DNA of 64,000 nucleotides, from assembly GCA_963768075.1 (NCBI GenBank), contig CAVYHD010000024.1, positions 1 through 64,000 of the forward strand. Reading direction: 5' to 3'. The DNA comes from QHXW01 sp963768075. Its GTDB lineage: Bacteria > Acidobacteriota > Terriglobia > Bryobacterales > Bryobacteraceae. Shown here in pieces: positions 18,279 to 27,717 of this stretch; position 1 is the first letter of the stretch, and every line of letters begins with the position of its first letter. The notes below the pieces were generated by a model that saw only the letters and a program-made list of their open reading frames with translations, made no database searches and had not been told where the DNA came from. A program made the position numbers and the translations under genes.

Positions 18279-18386
18279 GCAACGACCGATTGGCGCTTGG
18301 CGATCAACGGCCCACTGATAGCTAGTGGATAGATCCTCGGTAACGCCGTACCGTCTAGCAGCGCGCTCAGAAGTTATCCACTTGGC

Positions 18387-18551
18387 ATGGATGACGCCCG
18401 ACCCGTAGAAGTGAAGCCAAAAGAACGCCAAGTCCGCGTTCTATTCCGTTTGAGCCCTGAACCGGTCGTCGACGCCTATGATCTCCTCGATCGCTGTTAT
18501 CAGGGAGTTGAGGCCATCGCGCGCGATGGAGCATTCCTAAACACTGCGTGA
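18387..18551 (+). CDS. 54-residue conserved hypothetical protein
   Basis: A short frame MDDARPVEVKPKERQVRVLF, continuing through SPEPVVDAYDLLDRCYQGVEAIARDGAFLNTA. Its last 15 codons are repeated at 15823-15868, showing a second, truncated copy. The composition is balanced and ends cleanly at a TGA. No Shine-Dalgarno is obvious. Function unknown; the two copies suggest a small mobile or duplicated gene. Confidence 0.5.
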   Translation: MDDARPVEVKPKERQVRVLFRLSPEPVVDAYDLLDRCYQGVEAIARDGAFLNTA

Positions 18552-18576
18552 CCCAAGGAGGAGTGACTCCCTGCTT

Positions 18577-19593
18577 TCACTGGGTGTAGTTCAGGCCATC
18601 AAGAAAGGCACGGGTCTCCCGCAGCACGTCCGCCTCGTTGGTCAGGAATATATAGTGATGGGCACCCGGCAGAGTAATCACATGCGCCGTGGCCACACCA
18701 TTGGCAACTGCCTTCTCTTGCCTCTCCGTCAACGCCGCCAGTGCCGACGAATAGGACCCGGCAGCGGTCCGATCCGTGGGATCCGTACTGCTCTCCACCC
18801 AGGTTCCCAAACCGTGCGGGTTCGCAAAGATCATCAGTGCGAGAACCGGAATATCGGTGTACTTTCGAGAGCCCATGAACAGGGGCATAAACAGGGCACC
18901 GCCGGGAAAATCACGTTCTTTTCCAACCGTGCCATCGGGATTCGATGCCCGTTGCTGGCAGAGTTCCGCTTCGGGGAATCGGAATCCGTTCACACGCTCA
19001 TAATATTTCGTGAGTGCGCCGAAGTTGGCGAGGTCGGCGCTGCCATGTGGCGGAGGCTGAGGGGCCTGGAGTTTCTGCAACTCCATCACGTTTGCTCCCT
19101 TGCCATTGTCGAACGCGTAGGAATAAGCGGCATCGACATAGACCAAGCTCGCTACCCGGTCCGGATGGCGGTTGGCGACCCAACTCAATTCCGCTCCGGC
19201 GATCGAGTGTCCCACCAGGACCGGTTTCTTCAGTTTGAGCGCGTCGATCACCGCCACAACGTCTTCACCGAGACGGTCAGCCGGGGCATCCGTGGCTGAA
19301 AAGCCAGATGCCCCGTACCCGCGCCGCGTAATGCCGTAAACACGATAGTTGCCCGCGAGCTTCGGTGCGAACTCGTCGAATATGTGGGCCGTATTCCCGC
19401 CGCCGGCCAAGGGGACGACAGGCCTGCCAGTCCCTCCCCAATCGAGTACTTCCAGCCGCACGTCCTCGCCGACCCTTACAAATTGGATGGTGTGCGGGGA
19501 TGGATCCTGCCAAGAAGCGGATGGTTGTGAATAGAGAGTGCCCAACAGCGAGACCAGCAAAATAGGACAGGCCAACCATCTGCACCTCGGCAT
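18577..19593 (-). CDS. Exported alpha/beta hydrolase
   Basis: A 338-residue protein with a signal peptide (CPILLVSLLGTLYSQPSA) and an alpha/beta-hydrolase fold. The nucleophile elbow is GHSIAG, the oxyanion region is PLAGGGNTAHIFDEF, and the catalytic His lies in LPGAHHYIFLTNE near the C-terminus. An acid residue is expected around ALMIFANP or after it but is not certain. The substrate is unknown; the sequence resembles esterase/haloperoxidase-like members. It is transcribed away from the TIGR03435 gene. Confidence 0.85.
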   Translation of the reverse strand: MPRCRWLACPILLVSLLGTLYSQPSASWQDPSPHTIQFVRVGEDVRLEVLDWGGTGRPVVPLAGGGNTAHIFDEFAPKLAGNYRVYGITRRGYGASGFSATDAPADRLGEDVVAVIDALKLKKPVLVGHSIAGAELSWVANRHPDRVASLVYVDAAYSYAFDNGKGANVMELQKLQAPQPPPHGSADLANFGALTKYYERVNGFRFPEAELCQQRASNPDGTVGKERDFPGGALFMPLFMGSRKYTDIPVLALMIFANPHGLGTWVESSTDPTDRTAAGSYSSALAALTERQEKAVANGVATAHVITLPGAHHYIFLTNEADVLRETRAFLDGLNYTQ

Positions 19594-19722
19594 AAAATGC
19601 TACGCTCCTCGGGTGTGGATACGCTGCTAGGGTCCGCATTGTTCCGGAGCTTTTTCAATTGGCCAAGCTCGCGACGGAACTGACGCTGTGTTGCCGGGTG
19701 CCAACTGACGAAACATGGCGGG

Positions 19723-20973
19723 TCAGATTACTGGCGTTGGCGTTGACAGCGCCGTCATCACTTCTTTAAACAGGTACTTACATCCCTCGACCTGGTCCCA
19801 GGGCCCGGTCTCGTACTCCAGCGCAAACGTCCCCCTGAACCCGCTGGCCAGCATGATCCTCGTCGAACGCTGCACATTATTCTTGTCGCCCCAGCGGTCC
19901 CAGTATTTCGCGTGGACGTTCGTATGCGCGTAGGGCGCCAGCGCCTTCAGCCCGTTGACCAGCATGTATTCCTGCTCCCAGTTGCCGAAATCGGGCGAAG
20001 CCTCGCAATACGGATGATTCACTTCATCCACGATCGTCCGGATATTGATCGGGTCCGCCGCCAATCCCCAATGGTTTTCCAGCGTCACGCGTATTCCGTA
20101 ATTCCCGCCGAAATCCGCCATCGCCTTATAGGACTCAATCGCCGCCACTATCATCGGCACGATATCGATGTTCCGCGGGTATCCGTCGCCTGGCCCTTGC
20201 AGAACCGCATTCGGACGGATGCTGGGCCCGAGCGCCCGTGGTGAATTCATTCGCATCGACTTCACTCCGAGCACGGAGAGCCCCTCAATCCACCTCTTCC
20301 CCATCGCCACTCCCGCCTTGCGCAGCGCATCCTTTTCCGGCGAACCATACTCCGCCAGATTCGTCGGCGCATTGTTCGAAATGTGTTGCACCTTCATGCC
20401 GGTCTTCACGCAGACGTTGGCCAGCCTATCCAGCCATTCCCGCCCTGAAGGGCTCAGAGGATCGAATCCCTGGTCCGCCGATCCCTCTGGGAAGTACATG
20501 CTGTTGTCACCCACATCGCCAAAGAACCCCGAATACAAATCCATGTGCGTCACGCCGGGAAACGTATCCTTCGTAAACTGCGGAAAATCCAGCAGCGTAA
20601 TTTCGCCGTATTTCGCTTTCTGCTCCGCGGGCGTGGGAAGCTTTGCCCGCGCCGCTTCAGCCGCCTTCGCCACCGCCAGGGGTCCCGCTGCGTTCGGATC
20701 ATTCGCAAAATCGTTCGGCTCCTCCGCAGGGCGTCCTTCTCGCCCTGCTGCGCCGCGCCTTCGGCCGGGATAGGGCCGGATCTTAAAAAGGTTCCGCACT
20801 CCATACGAGTTGGCAGCAATACGTTCCAGGTTGAACTTCTCTAGATCCGCCTGAGCCCGCGCCTCTTCCCGCGGAGTCAGTATGACTCCCGCCGCAGCCA
20901 GACCAATACCTGCGGTCTTAAAGAAATTGCGCCGGTCGAGCGTCGTTTTCCCGGTTCCGTTCTTATCGTCCAT
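19723..20973 (-). CDS. Tat-exported sugar phosphate isomerase/epimerase-like TIM-barrel protein
   Basis: A 416-residue protein. The N-terminus carries a twin-arginine signal (DRRNFFKTAGIGLAAAGVI). The body matches the xylose isomerase-like TIM barrel (AP_endonuc_2) family: SMRMNSPRA, NYGIRVTLENHWG, HPYCEASPDFGNW, THVHAK-like NVHAKYWD and FRGTFALEYETGPWDQVEG supply the metal-binding Glu, Asp and His residues. GAGAGGA lies about 8 nt before the ATG. The metabolic substrate is unknown. Confidence 0.87.
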   Translation of the reverse strand: MDDKNGTGKTTLDRRNFFKTAGIGLAAAGVILTPREEARAQADLEKFNLERIAANSYGVRNLFKIRPYPGRRRGAAGREGRPAEEPNDFANDPNAAGPLAVAKAAEAARAKLPTPAEQKAKYGEITLLDFPQFTKDTFPGVTHMDLYSGFFGDVGDNSMYFPEGSADQGFDPLSPSGREWLDRLANVCVKTGMKVQHISNNAPTNLAEYGSPEKDALRKAGVAMGKRWIEGLSVLGVKSMRMNSPRALGPSIRPNAVLQGPGDGYPRNIDIVPMIVAAIESYKAMADFGGNYGIRVTLENHWGLAADPINIRTIVDEVNHPYCEASPDFGNWEQEYMLVNGLKALAPYAHTNVHAKYWDRWGDKNNVQRSTRIMLASGFRGTFALEYETGPWDQVEGCKYLFKEVMTALSTPTPVI

Positions 20974-20999
20974 GGGGAAGTCCTCTCTTTCGTTTATCT

Positions 21000-21209
21000 G
21001 GAGCTTGATACCTGCATAATAACCGGAATTAACTTTTTGGCTTTCCGGCAGTCAAAAATATACATCCGTCTCGGTCCGACCGATCACAATTTATTCTCCG
21101 AGACGGTCATCGGCTCCGAACCGCCCTTCCAGAAATCCTCGAAACCCGTTGTCGCCACTTCTGAAACCGACTTTTTTCAGACACCGCTTCCTTCGGGGTA
21201 TTCCTGGAA
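21000..21209. other. No supported gene
   Basis: Upstream region of the Tat-exported isomerase. It holds short frames only, and no promoter stands out. Confidence 0.3.
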
Positions 21210-21435
21210 TCGATTTCTTCATCGCCACAACCACGGCTCTGCCCTGCGGGGATCGTGAAAGCTGCCATCCGCCACCCGGAAGTTGATCCTCGGCTTGAAT
21301 TTGACTGGCCGGCGGCCGACCTTGGCACGCGGGACAATAGACGACAATCGGGACGTCTTCGACAATCAGGCGAGCCCCGTCGATGCTGCTTCCCGCACAA
21401 GCCAACTCGAAGGCCGATACAAGGGGGTAAAGGTT
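21210..21435 (-). pseudogene. hypA-like hydrogenase maturation gene fragment
   Basis: The minus strand encodes SAFELACAGSSIDGARLIVEDVPIVVYCPACQ, which resembles the middle of HypA: an ELAC-GT-L-GA-L-IEEVP run followed by the first zinc-binding CPxC. The second cysteine pair is missing. Further on, GRAVVVAM continues in a shifted frame as EEIDSRN, like the GRELEVVAMEIDS end of HypA. Frame breaks and the missing N-terminus mark it as a remnant. No hydrogenase gene is nearby. Confidence 0.4.
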
Positions 21436-22224
21436 TGCCAAGTGGGAAAGCAGGGTTTGTCCATGGTATTTGCTGCTGATGATTGTGGTGTAGGCATAGC
21501 CCCGGTTGAGCATGCAGTTTGAGTGTAAGCTTTGGCATCTGCGGCGCGTATGCACTGTACAGCGGCGTCTAGCGCTTGTTCAAGGTTGATGCTTTGATGG
21601 GCGCTCTTCGTCTGGCTGTCCCAGGAAATTGAGAGGCTGAACTTTGGCAGTAAGGATTCTCGCCTGCTCCGGTTGCTGCATAGAGAGCTTGCCGCTGCAG
21701 AAGATGTGGCGGCGGCGTTGCTCAAGGAATAATCCGCAGTTGTCAATCTCGTCCCCCAGACTCGCCATGCACCAAGCGGGCTAGACCGTTGTAGTCCATG
21801 ACTCCCACGGGATTCGGCCAACAGATCATTTCTCCGTGAACGCCGTTACCGAAAACCCACAACCCAGGTACGCCAATCTAAGGTGGCCGCTCACTACGGT
21901 GTTGTACGGGCAGCGCACCTCAACCCCGATTCTCTAATGGTTTTTCGCAGATTAATCGCTCCATTTGTTGTTTCTTCTCCGGATGCCAATCGGTATCTGC
22001 ATCGACATCTTCGAAACGAAATATCCGATATTGCAAGGAAGGCCAGATGCAACTCATCGTTCACCAACGTCGTTATTTCGTAAACGAGAATGCCCTGGGC
22101 TTCAGCCCTGTTGGATGCGGTTAGCATCTTCACTGTTGAGGCAACGCACTTAAGTATGACAATAAGATCCCATTTCTCGCCCTCTCGATTTGGAGTCCAC
22201 CGAATGCAATGAGACTGCTAACTG
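21436..22224. other. Gene-poor region with decayed frames
   Basis: Several overlapping frames of 60-150 residues occur on both strands but none shows a domain, signal or convincing start. The stretch probably contains the lost N-terminal part of the hypA-like gene and other eroded sequence. Confidence 0.3.
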
Positions 22225-22383
22225 GTGCGCAGGCAGGTGGCAATGTGGCGAGAACAGCAACAGTCGCCGCCAGCGGCTAAACTGGTTGTCCACGGCGCGT
22301 TCGTCGAGGGTGATCTGGACATTGCCAACCTTACGCGACGGTTTCACGAGTGGTATCGATCCGCGTTTGCCCCGCGCAGCTAA
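22225..22383 (+). CDS. Short ORF upstream of the topoisomerase-helicase gene
   Basis: A 52-residue frame from GTG 22225 that ends 14 nt before the next start. The product has a coherent look (KLVVHGAFVEGDLDIANLTRRFHEWYRSAF), more like the C-terminal end of a larger protein than a peptide. A TAA lies immediately upstream of the frame, so the rest of any such gene is gone. It may be a remnant or a small partner co-transcribed with the fusion gene. No family recognised. Confidence 0.35.
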   Translation: MRRQVAMWREQQQSPPAAKLVVHGAFVEGDLDIANLTRRFHEWYRSAFAPRS

Positions 22384-22397
22384 ACTGGAGTTTTACG

Positions 22398-25300
22398 ATG
22401 GTGCCTCCGGAATCCGGCACGATTGCCGTGTTGGCCGAAAAGCCTTCGGTCGCACGCGATATCGCTCGCGTGCTCGGCGCTACCAGTAAGGGCGACGGCT
22501 ATCTACACGGCAATGGCTACGTGGTGTCTTGGGCGATCGGCCACCTGGTGGCGCTTGCACAGCCGCACGAGATGAATCCGGAGTGGCGCCACTGGCGGCG
22601 CGACCTCCTCCCCATGCTGCCGAAACACTGGCCGCTAGTTGTCTACCCGAAGACAAAGGACCAGTTCGAGGTAGTGCGGAAGATCCTCCGATCGCCCCGG
22701 ATTTCGCGCCTGGTCTGCGCTACGGACGCAGGCCGTGAGGGCGAACTGATCTTCCGTCATATCTACGAAGCGGCGCAGTGCGAGAAACCGGTGAGCCGGT
22801 TGTGGATCTCTTCGCTCACGCCAGACGCTATCCGCAAGGGTTTTGAGCAGTTGAGGCCAGGGAGTGATTACGATCCGCTGGCGGATGCCGCGCGGGGGCG
22901 CAGCCGGGCGGACTGGCTCGTGGGTATGAACCTTTCGCGTGCGTACTCTCTCGCCTATAGCGAGGAGCTTTCAGTTGGGCGCGTGCAGACTCCGACTTTG
23001 GCGATGGTGGTCGAGCGTGAACTCGCCATCCGGAGCTTCGTTCCTGAAGACTATCTCGAAGTCGTGGCCAGCTTCCACCCAACGAACGGCACAAAGGAGA
23101 GCATCTATCAGGGCAGATGGTTCCGCACACGGCCGGAGGCGGAAGCGGACAAGGAAGCGCTGCCGAAGGCCATGCGGCTGCCCGCCGACGGAGAGGAGGC
23201 CAACCGAGTCGTCGAACGAGCGCGCACTGGTAAGACCTGCATCGAGTCGATCGAATCGGAAACACAGCGACTAGCTCCTCCGGCGCTTTACGATCTCACG
23301 GAATTACAGCGGCACGCCAACCGACTGTTTGGGTTCAGCGCCCAGAAGACACTGGACCTCGCCCAGGCGCTGTACGAACGCCACAAGCTCATCAGCTACC
23401 CGCGCACGGACAGCCGGCACTTATCGCGGGATGTGGCGGCTACACTGCCGCAAGTCGTCCAAACCATCGAGGCCCCCTATCGCGAACACTTGGCTGCAGG
23501 CACGGGAGAGCATCCACTCGGGCGGCGGTTCGTCGATGACTCAAAGGTCACTGATCACCACGCGATCATTCCCACCACCACCTCGCCCGAAAAGGCCAGT
23601 CTGACTCCAGACGAGCGTAAGATCTACGATCTGGTTTGCCGGCGGCTGCTGAGCGCCTGGCACGATGAGCATATCTGGTCAGTCACAACCGTGATCACGG
23701 CGATTGCAAATGGCGACATTACTGACCGCTATCACACGTCGGGAACCGCGGTGCAGCAGGTGGGCTGGAAGGTCCTGGAGATTTCGGCCGAGAGGAAGCC
23801 AAGAAGGGGCAAGGAAGGTGGTGGCGAAGAGCAGCAGGCTGAGGACGTGTTGCCCTCGGACCTCGCAAAGGGTCAACCACAAGACGTAATCGAGATCAAA
23901 GCCGTGAAGAAGAACACCCGGCCGCCCAAGCGTCTTACGGAAGGCACGCTGCTCACGGCCATGGAGACTGCGGGGCGGACACTGGAAGAGAGGGAACTCT
24001 CGGAAGCCATGAAAGAGACCGGCCTCGGCACGCCGGCGACGCGCGCGGCCATCATCGAAGTGCTGCTCAAGCGGGGCTACATCGTTCGTACTGGCAAGAG
24101 CCTCGAAGCGACAGACAAGGGCATCGGGCTCATCGAGATCGTGCACGCCGAGGTCAGAAGCCCCGCCATGACCGGCCAGTGGGAATCGTACCTCAAACGT
24201 ATCCAGCGCGGAACCGCGTCGCTGGAGCCTTTTGTGAAGGGTATCGAGGATTACGTGCGGGAGGTGGTGGGCAAGGTCGGGAAAACGCCTCTGGCGCTGA
24301 AGGCCGCCATAGCTGCCGGGACCGGAGATCCACAAGGGCTCCGTGTCCGGCCGGAACCGGTCACGACAGTGCCGGAGCGAAGGAGCGAGTCGCTAGCGGA
24401 TCTGCTGCACAGCGTCTTCGGATTCTCCTCGTTCCGTCCGAACCAGGAGCCGGTCTGCCGGGCAGCGGTCGAGGGTAAAGACGTGCTGCTGGTGATGCCG
24501 ACCGGCTCGGGGAAGTCCCTATGCTACCAATTGCCTGGGATCGCGCGGGGCGGTACCACGTTGGTGATCAGCCCGCTTATCGCGCTGATGGAAGATCAGG
24601 TTGCCAAGCTCAAGGAGTTGGGATTCGCTGTGGAACGGATCCATTCCGGCCGCGACCGAGCCGCGTCGCGCCAAGCCTGTTTCGATTACCTGAACGGGAA
24701 ACTGCAATTTCTATTCATCGCGCCGGAACGGCTTCGCGTGGCGGGTTTCCCGGACATGCTTGCGAAACGCAAGCCGTCGCTGATTGCCATCGACGAGGCG
24801 CACTGTATCTCGCAATGGGGTCACGACTTCCGGCCGGATTACCGGATGCTGGGCCAATACTTGCCCTCGTTGCGACCCGCCGTCGTGATCGCGCTTACCG
24901 CGACGGCTACGCCAATTGTTCAGGACGACATTAGCCAGCAGCTGGGGCTGACGCAGCCGGCGCGTTTCATTCACGGGTTTCGGCGCGACAACATTGCGAT
25001 TGAGGTGGTCGAGGTCGCGCCGTCACAACGGGCCGCACTTGTCTGCGAATTACTCGGCGATGAGGAGCGCAGGCCCGGGATCGTCTATGTACCGACTCGA
25101 AAGCAGGCGGACGCGCTGGCGGCGGAACTTGCTGGTTACTTTGCCGCAGGGGCGTATCACGCCGGGCTCGATGCCGAGCGCCGCCAGCGAGTCCAGGAGG
25201 AGTTCCTTGCTGGTGGGATCGAGGTAATGGTCGCGACGATCGCGTTTGGTATGGGGATTGACAAGCCCGATATCCGCACAGTGATTCACACGGCCTTGCC

Positions 25301-26444
25301 GGGAAGCCTAGAAGCGTATTACCAGGAGATTGGACGAGCCGGGCGCGACGGAAGACCAAGCCGCGCGATCCTGATGCACTCCTACGCCGACCGCTACACG
25401 CACGATTTCTTCTTCGAACGCGATTACCCGGAGGTCACGGTGCTAGACGCGATCTTCGCCCGGCTCGGGCCCCAGCCTCAGGAAAAAGCAGCACTCCAGA
25501 GGCAACTGCGAATGGATCCGGACATCTTCGACAAAGCTTTGGAAAAACTCTGGATCCACGGCGGCGCCGTGCTGGACTTCGCCGAGAATGTCACCCGCGG
25601 CCAAGCTTTCTGGCGCGAGTCCTACATCGCCCACGGAGAGCAGAAGCGGGCGCAAATCGACCAGATGATCCGCTACGCCGAGAGCAACCAATGCCGAATG
25701 CGCACTTTGGTGCGTCACTTCGGCGACCTTGCCGACGGACAGAAGGCGTGCGGGATCTGCGATTTCTGCGCTGCCGCCCAGTGCGCGGCGCAACGGTTTC
25801 GGACCGCCACGGAGGCGGAGCGCACGGCACTTTTCCGCATCGTAGCGGCGATGCGCTCCGGCGATGTGAGGTCAACCGGGAAGCTGCACAGTGACCTGTA
25901 TCCGAACGGTGATATGAGCCGCGATACGTTCGAAGAGGTGCTGGGAGCGATGGCGCGTGCGGGACTTGTTCAGGTAACGGATGCCGTTTTCGAGAAGAAC
26001 GGCAAACAGATCCCGTACCGCAAAGTGAGCCTCACGCGTGCGGCCCACTCGATAAACGAAACAACGCCCATCGCGTTCATCATGAAGGAAACGGCGGTAC
26101 CGGCAAAGCGCAAGGGCAAGAGGAAAGGCGCCGTTGCTGCGAGGCGGAAGCGTGCAAGGAGGCCAGAAACACCGGCCCCGCCCAAACCGGTGTCCGAGGA
26201 CCAACGATCAGAAGTTGGCTCGGATTCTGGGATAGAGGAGGCTTTGCGAGCGTGGCGTTTGGCCGAGGCCAGACGACGAGGTGTGCCGGCGTTCCGAATC
26301 CTCAGCGACCAGGCGTTGAGAGCCATGGCCACCCGGCGCCCAGAAACGGCCCGCGAGCTTCTCGCCATTCCGGGCATCGGGATCACCACTGTCGAAAAGT
26401 ACGCGCGTCAGTTCTATCGCATCCTGCAAAAGAGCGGCGGTTGA
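22398..26444 (+). CDS. Topoisomerase III-RecQ helicase fusion protein
   Basis: A 1348-residue fusion. Residues 1-620 are a type IA topoisomerase III: TOPRIM (AEKPSVARDIA; DAGREGE at about 109) and the active-site Tyr334 in LISYPRTDS. Residues 660-1170 are a RecQ helicase: FRPNQ, Walker A MPTGSGKS at 700-707, DEAH at 799-802, TATATP, GMGIDKPDIRTVIH, QEIGRAGRDG, then a zinc-binding Cys set (QCRM, CGICDFC) and a winged-helix part. A basic linker precedes a C-terminal HRDC-like/HhH domain from about 1280 (AIPGIGITTVEKY). RecQ and Top3 act together to dissolve double Holliday junctions and decatenate DNA; here both are on one chain. TGGAG lies 8 nt before the ATG. An in-frame alternative start at 22350 is less likely. 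Confidence 0.93.
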   Translation: MVPPESGTIAVLAEKPSVARDIARVLGATSKGDGYLHGNGYVVSWAIGHLVALAQPHEMNPEWRHWRRDLLPMLPKHWPLVVYPKTKDQFEVVRKILRSPRISRLVCATDAGREGELIFRHIYEAAQCEKPVSRLWISSLTPDAIRKGFEQLRPGSDYDPLADAARGRSRADWLVGMNLSRAYSLAYSEELSVGRVQTPTLAMVVERELAIRSFVPEDYLEVVASFHPTNGTKESIYQGRWFRTRPEAEADKEALPKAMRLPADGEEANRVVERARTGKTCIESIESETQRLAPPALYDLTELQRHANRLFGFSAQKTLDLAQALYERHKLISYPRTDSRHLSRDVAATLPQVVQTIEAPYREHLAAGTGEHPLGRRFVDDSKVTDHHAIIPTTTSPEKASLTPDERKIYDLVCRRLLSAWHDEHIWSVTTVITAIANGDITDRYHTSGTAVQQVGWKVLEISAERKPRRGKEGGGEEQQAEDVLPSDLAKGQPQDVIEIKAVKKNTRPPKRLTEGTLLTAMETAGRTLEERELSEAMKETGLGTPATRAAIIEVLLKRGYIVRTGKSLEATDKGIGLIEIVHAEVRSPAMTGQWESYLKRIQRGTASLEPFVKGIEDYVREVVGKVGKTPLALKAAIAAGTGDPQGLRVRPEPVTTVPERRSESLADLLHSVFGFSSFRPNQEPVCRAAVEGKDVLLVMPTGSGKSLCYQLPGIARGGTTLVISPLIALMEDQVAKLKELGFAVERIHSGRDRAASRQACFDYLNGKLQFLFIAPERLRVAGFPDMLAKRKPSLIAIDEAHCISQWGHDFRPDYRMLGQYLPSLRPAVVIALTATATPIVQDDISQQLGLTQPARFIHGFRRDNIAIEVVEVAPSQRAALVCELLGDEERRPGIVYVPTRKQADALAAELAGYFAAGAYHAGLDAERRQRVQEEFLAGGIEVMVATIAFGMGIDKPDIRTVIHTALPGSLEAYYQEIGRAGRDGRPSRAILMHSYADRYTHDFFFERDYPEVTVLDAIFARLGPQPQEKAALQRQLRMDPDIFDKALEKLWIHGGAVLDFAENVTRGQAFWRESYIAHGEQKRAQIDQMIRYAESNQCRMRTLVRHFGDLADGQKACGICDFCAAAQCAAQRFRTATEAERTALFRIVAAMRSGDVRSTGKLHSDLYPNGDMSRDTFEEVLGAMARAGLVQVTDAVFEKNGKQIPYRKVSLTRAAHSINETTPIAFIMKETAVPAKRKGKRKGAVAARRKRARRPETPAPPKPVSEDQRSEVGSDSGIEEALRAWRLAEARRRGVPAFRILSDQALRAMATRRPETARELLAIPGIGITTVEKYARQFYRILQKSGG

Positions 26445-26748
26445 GGAGTTACCCTAGCACCCTTGAAACAACCGATCGGTGGTGACATGTCACGAGGACG
26501 GAGAACGACACGAAGCTAGTTCGAACTCCCGCGGACGAAGCGAACGCGAAAAAAACTGTTCCATCGTGCGAACGTCAGTTACCGGCACTTGCGGGTCGAA
26601 ACCAGATAGGATCGACCGAACTGCAGCGATCAGAGGCGAGCGTTATTCTGAGCCCTCTCGAAAACGGCCCGGGCGTTGTCCCGCCGTTTTGACATCTTCT
26701 CCGCCACAGATAGCTTAGGAGGCTAGAAGAATGAGCCATAACGAGTAA
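26445..26748. other. No supported gene
   Basis: Short, featureless frames only between the fusion gene and the amidohydrolase remnant. Confidence 0.3.
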
Positions 26749-26850
26749 ATGGACACTCACGCTGACGACCCGCGCATCGAGCCTCTTTTGGGGAAGTGCG
26801 CCGAGCTTGGAATACCCTTCAACATTCATGTTTTGCGGGGAGGCGACTGA
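26749..26850 (+). pseudogene. Amidohydrolase fragment
   Basis: A 33-codon frame reading DDPRIEPLLGKCAELGIPFNIHV, which matches the inner barrel strand of amidohydrolase-2 family enzymes, where D-R-P--KCAELG-P-NIH leads to a metal-ligand His. Both ends are missing and the frame stops soon after. It is a short relic just outside the left edge of the island. Confidence 0.4.
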
Positions 26851-27139
26851 ATATGTTTATTCCGAAGGCCTTCGTCGCGAAACGAAAGGGTAATCTGACG
26901 ACCGTTAGAGTTCAGAACGATGCACGGAAAGGGCGAGAAAAGGGCAAAGCTATCCGCACCCGTGGCAACGATGTCCTGCCAAGTTGTTCAGGAAAATGAG
27001 CATGCTTGTCGATCATCAACTGCGAGCCGCTGGTCTCAGACCAGGGTTAACCAATCGCGATGGCAACAACTACTCAAATCCAAAAGAACAACTTACAGTT
27101 CTAAATTTTTGATTTTCAGCAACTTGATGACGGGGGGAG

Positions 27140-27189
27140 ATTTGGTCGGGGCGAGTGGATTTGAACCACCGACCTCCTGGTCCCGAACC
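27140..27189. repeat. Left attachment repeat: 3' half of tRNA-Pro
   Basis: Fifty base pairs identical but for one base (27163) to 46586-46635, which lies within and just beyond the intact tRNA-Pro gene. On the minus strand it covers the anticodon loop to the 3' CCA. The 5' half of the tRNA is absent here. This is the classic footprint of an integrative element inserted into a tRNA 3' end; the sequence marks the left boundary of the 19.4-kb island. Confidence 0.88.
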
Positions 27190-27315
27190 TTGAGAAGGCC
27201 CATCTTGCACCCTTTTGCACGTCTTTGTAAATTACGTGAGTTTCCGGCAGGGATGCGTGACGCCGGGTAGCCTACGCTGTTAAGTTCACATTCAGTCGCG
27301 GAGGGGGCGGCTGAA

Positions 27316-27717
27316 GTGAACCGGAAAGACACACTGCCCATTCCCGAATCTATCCTGCAGTTGCAACGCCAGTTGGATCAGTTTCGCAGCACACAGTCGC
27401 GACGAACGAAACTACCGGAGCCGCTGTGGCAGGCAGCCGTCGAACTGGCTCGGCAACACGGTGTGTATCACGTTGCGCACCCGCTACGGTTGGACTACAT
27501 GCAGTTGAAGAAAAGGCTCGGCGGTATTCAGAGCCGTCGCAGGAAGGCGCGCAGGCCGGCATTCGTCGAGCTGGTCGCGCCCCGTTCAGCTGTGCTGGAG
27601 GACTGCGTCATTGAGTTCGAGTCCCCGAGTGGCGGCAAGATGCGCATCCAGTGGAAGAGTCCCGTGCCGCCCGATTGGACGAGCCTGTTGCGTGCCTGGC
27701 GGGATGCCGAGCGATGA
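27316..27717 (+). CDS. tnpA: IS66-family accessory protein TnpA-like
   Basis: A 133-residue protein in the first position of the IS66 operon. A helix-rich N-terminal part (PEPLWQAAVELARQHGVYHVAHPLRLDYMQLKKRL) resembles an HTH: the family's A-ELA---G---V---L-LDY--LK-R pattern. The C-terminal part gives short beta strands. GTG start; GGAGGGG lies about 10 nt upstream. It is required with TnpB for transposition in IS66 elements; its mechanism is poorly known. Confidence 0.75.
   Translation: MNRKDTLPIPESILQLQRQLDQFRSTQSRRTKLPEPLWQAAVELARQHGVYHVAHPLRLDYMQLKKRLGGIQSRRRKARRPAFVELVAPRSAVLEDCVIEFESPSGGKMRIQWKSPVPPDWTSLLRAWRDAER

Noticed and set aside
22350..22397. 16-residue N-terminal extension of the topoisomerase-helicase
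   Set aside because: The ATG at 22398 has a ribosome-binding site and starts just ahead of the TOPRIM strand, as in other topoisomerase III proteins; the upstream codons overlap the short ORF before it.
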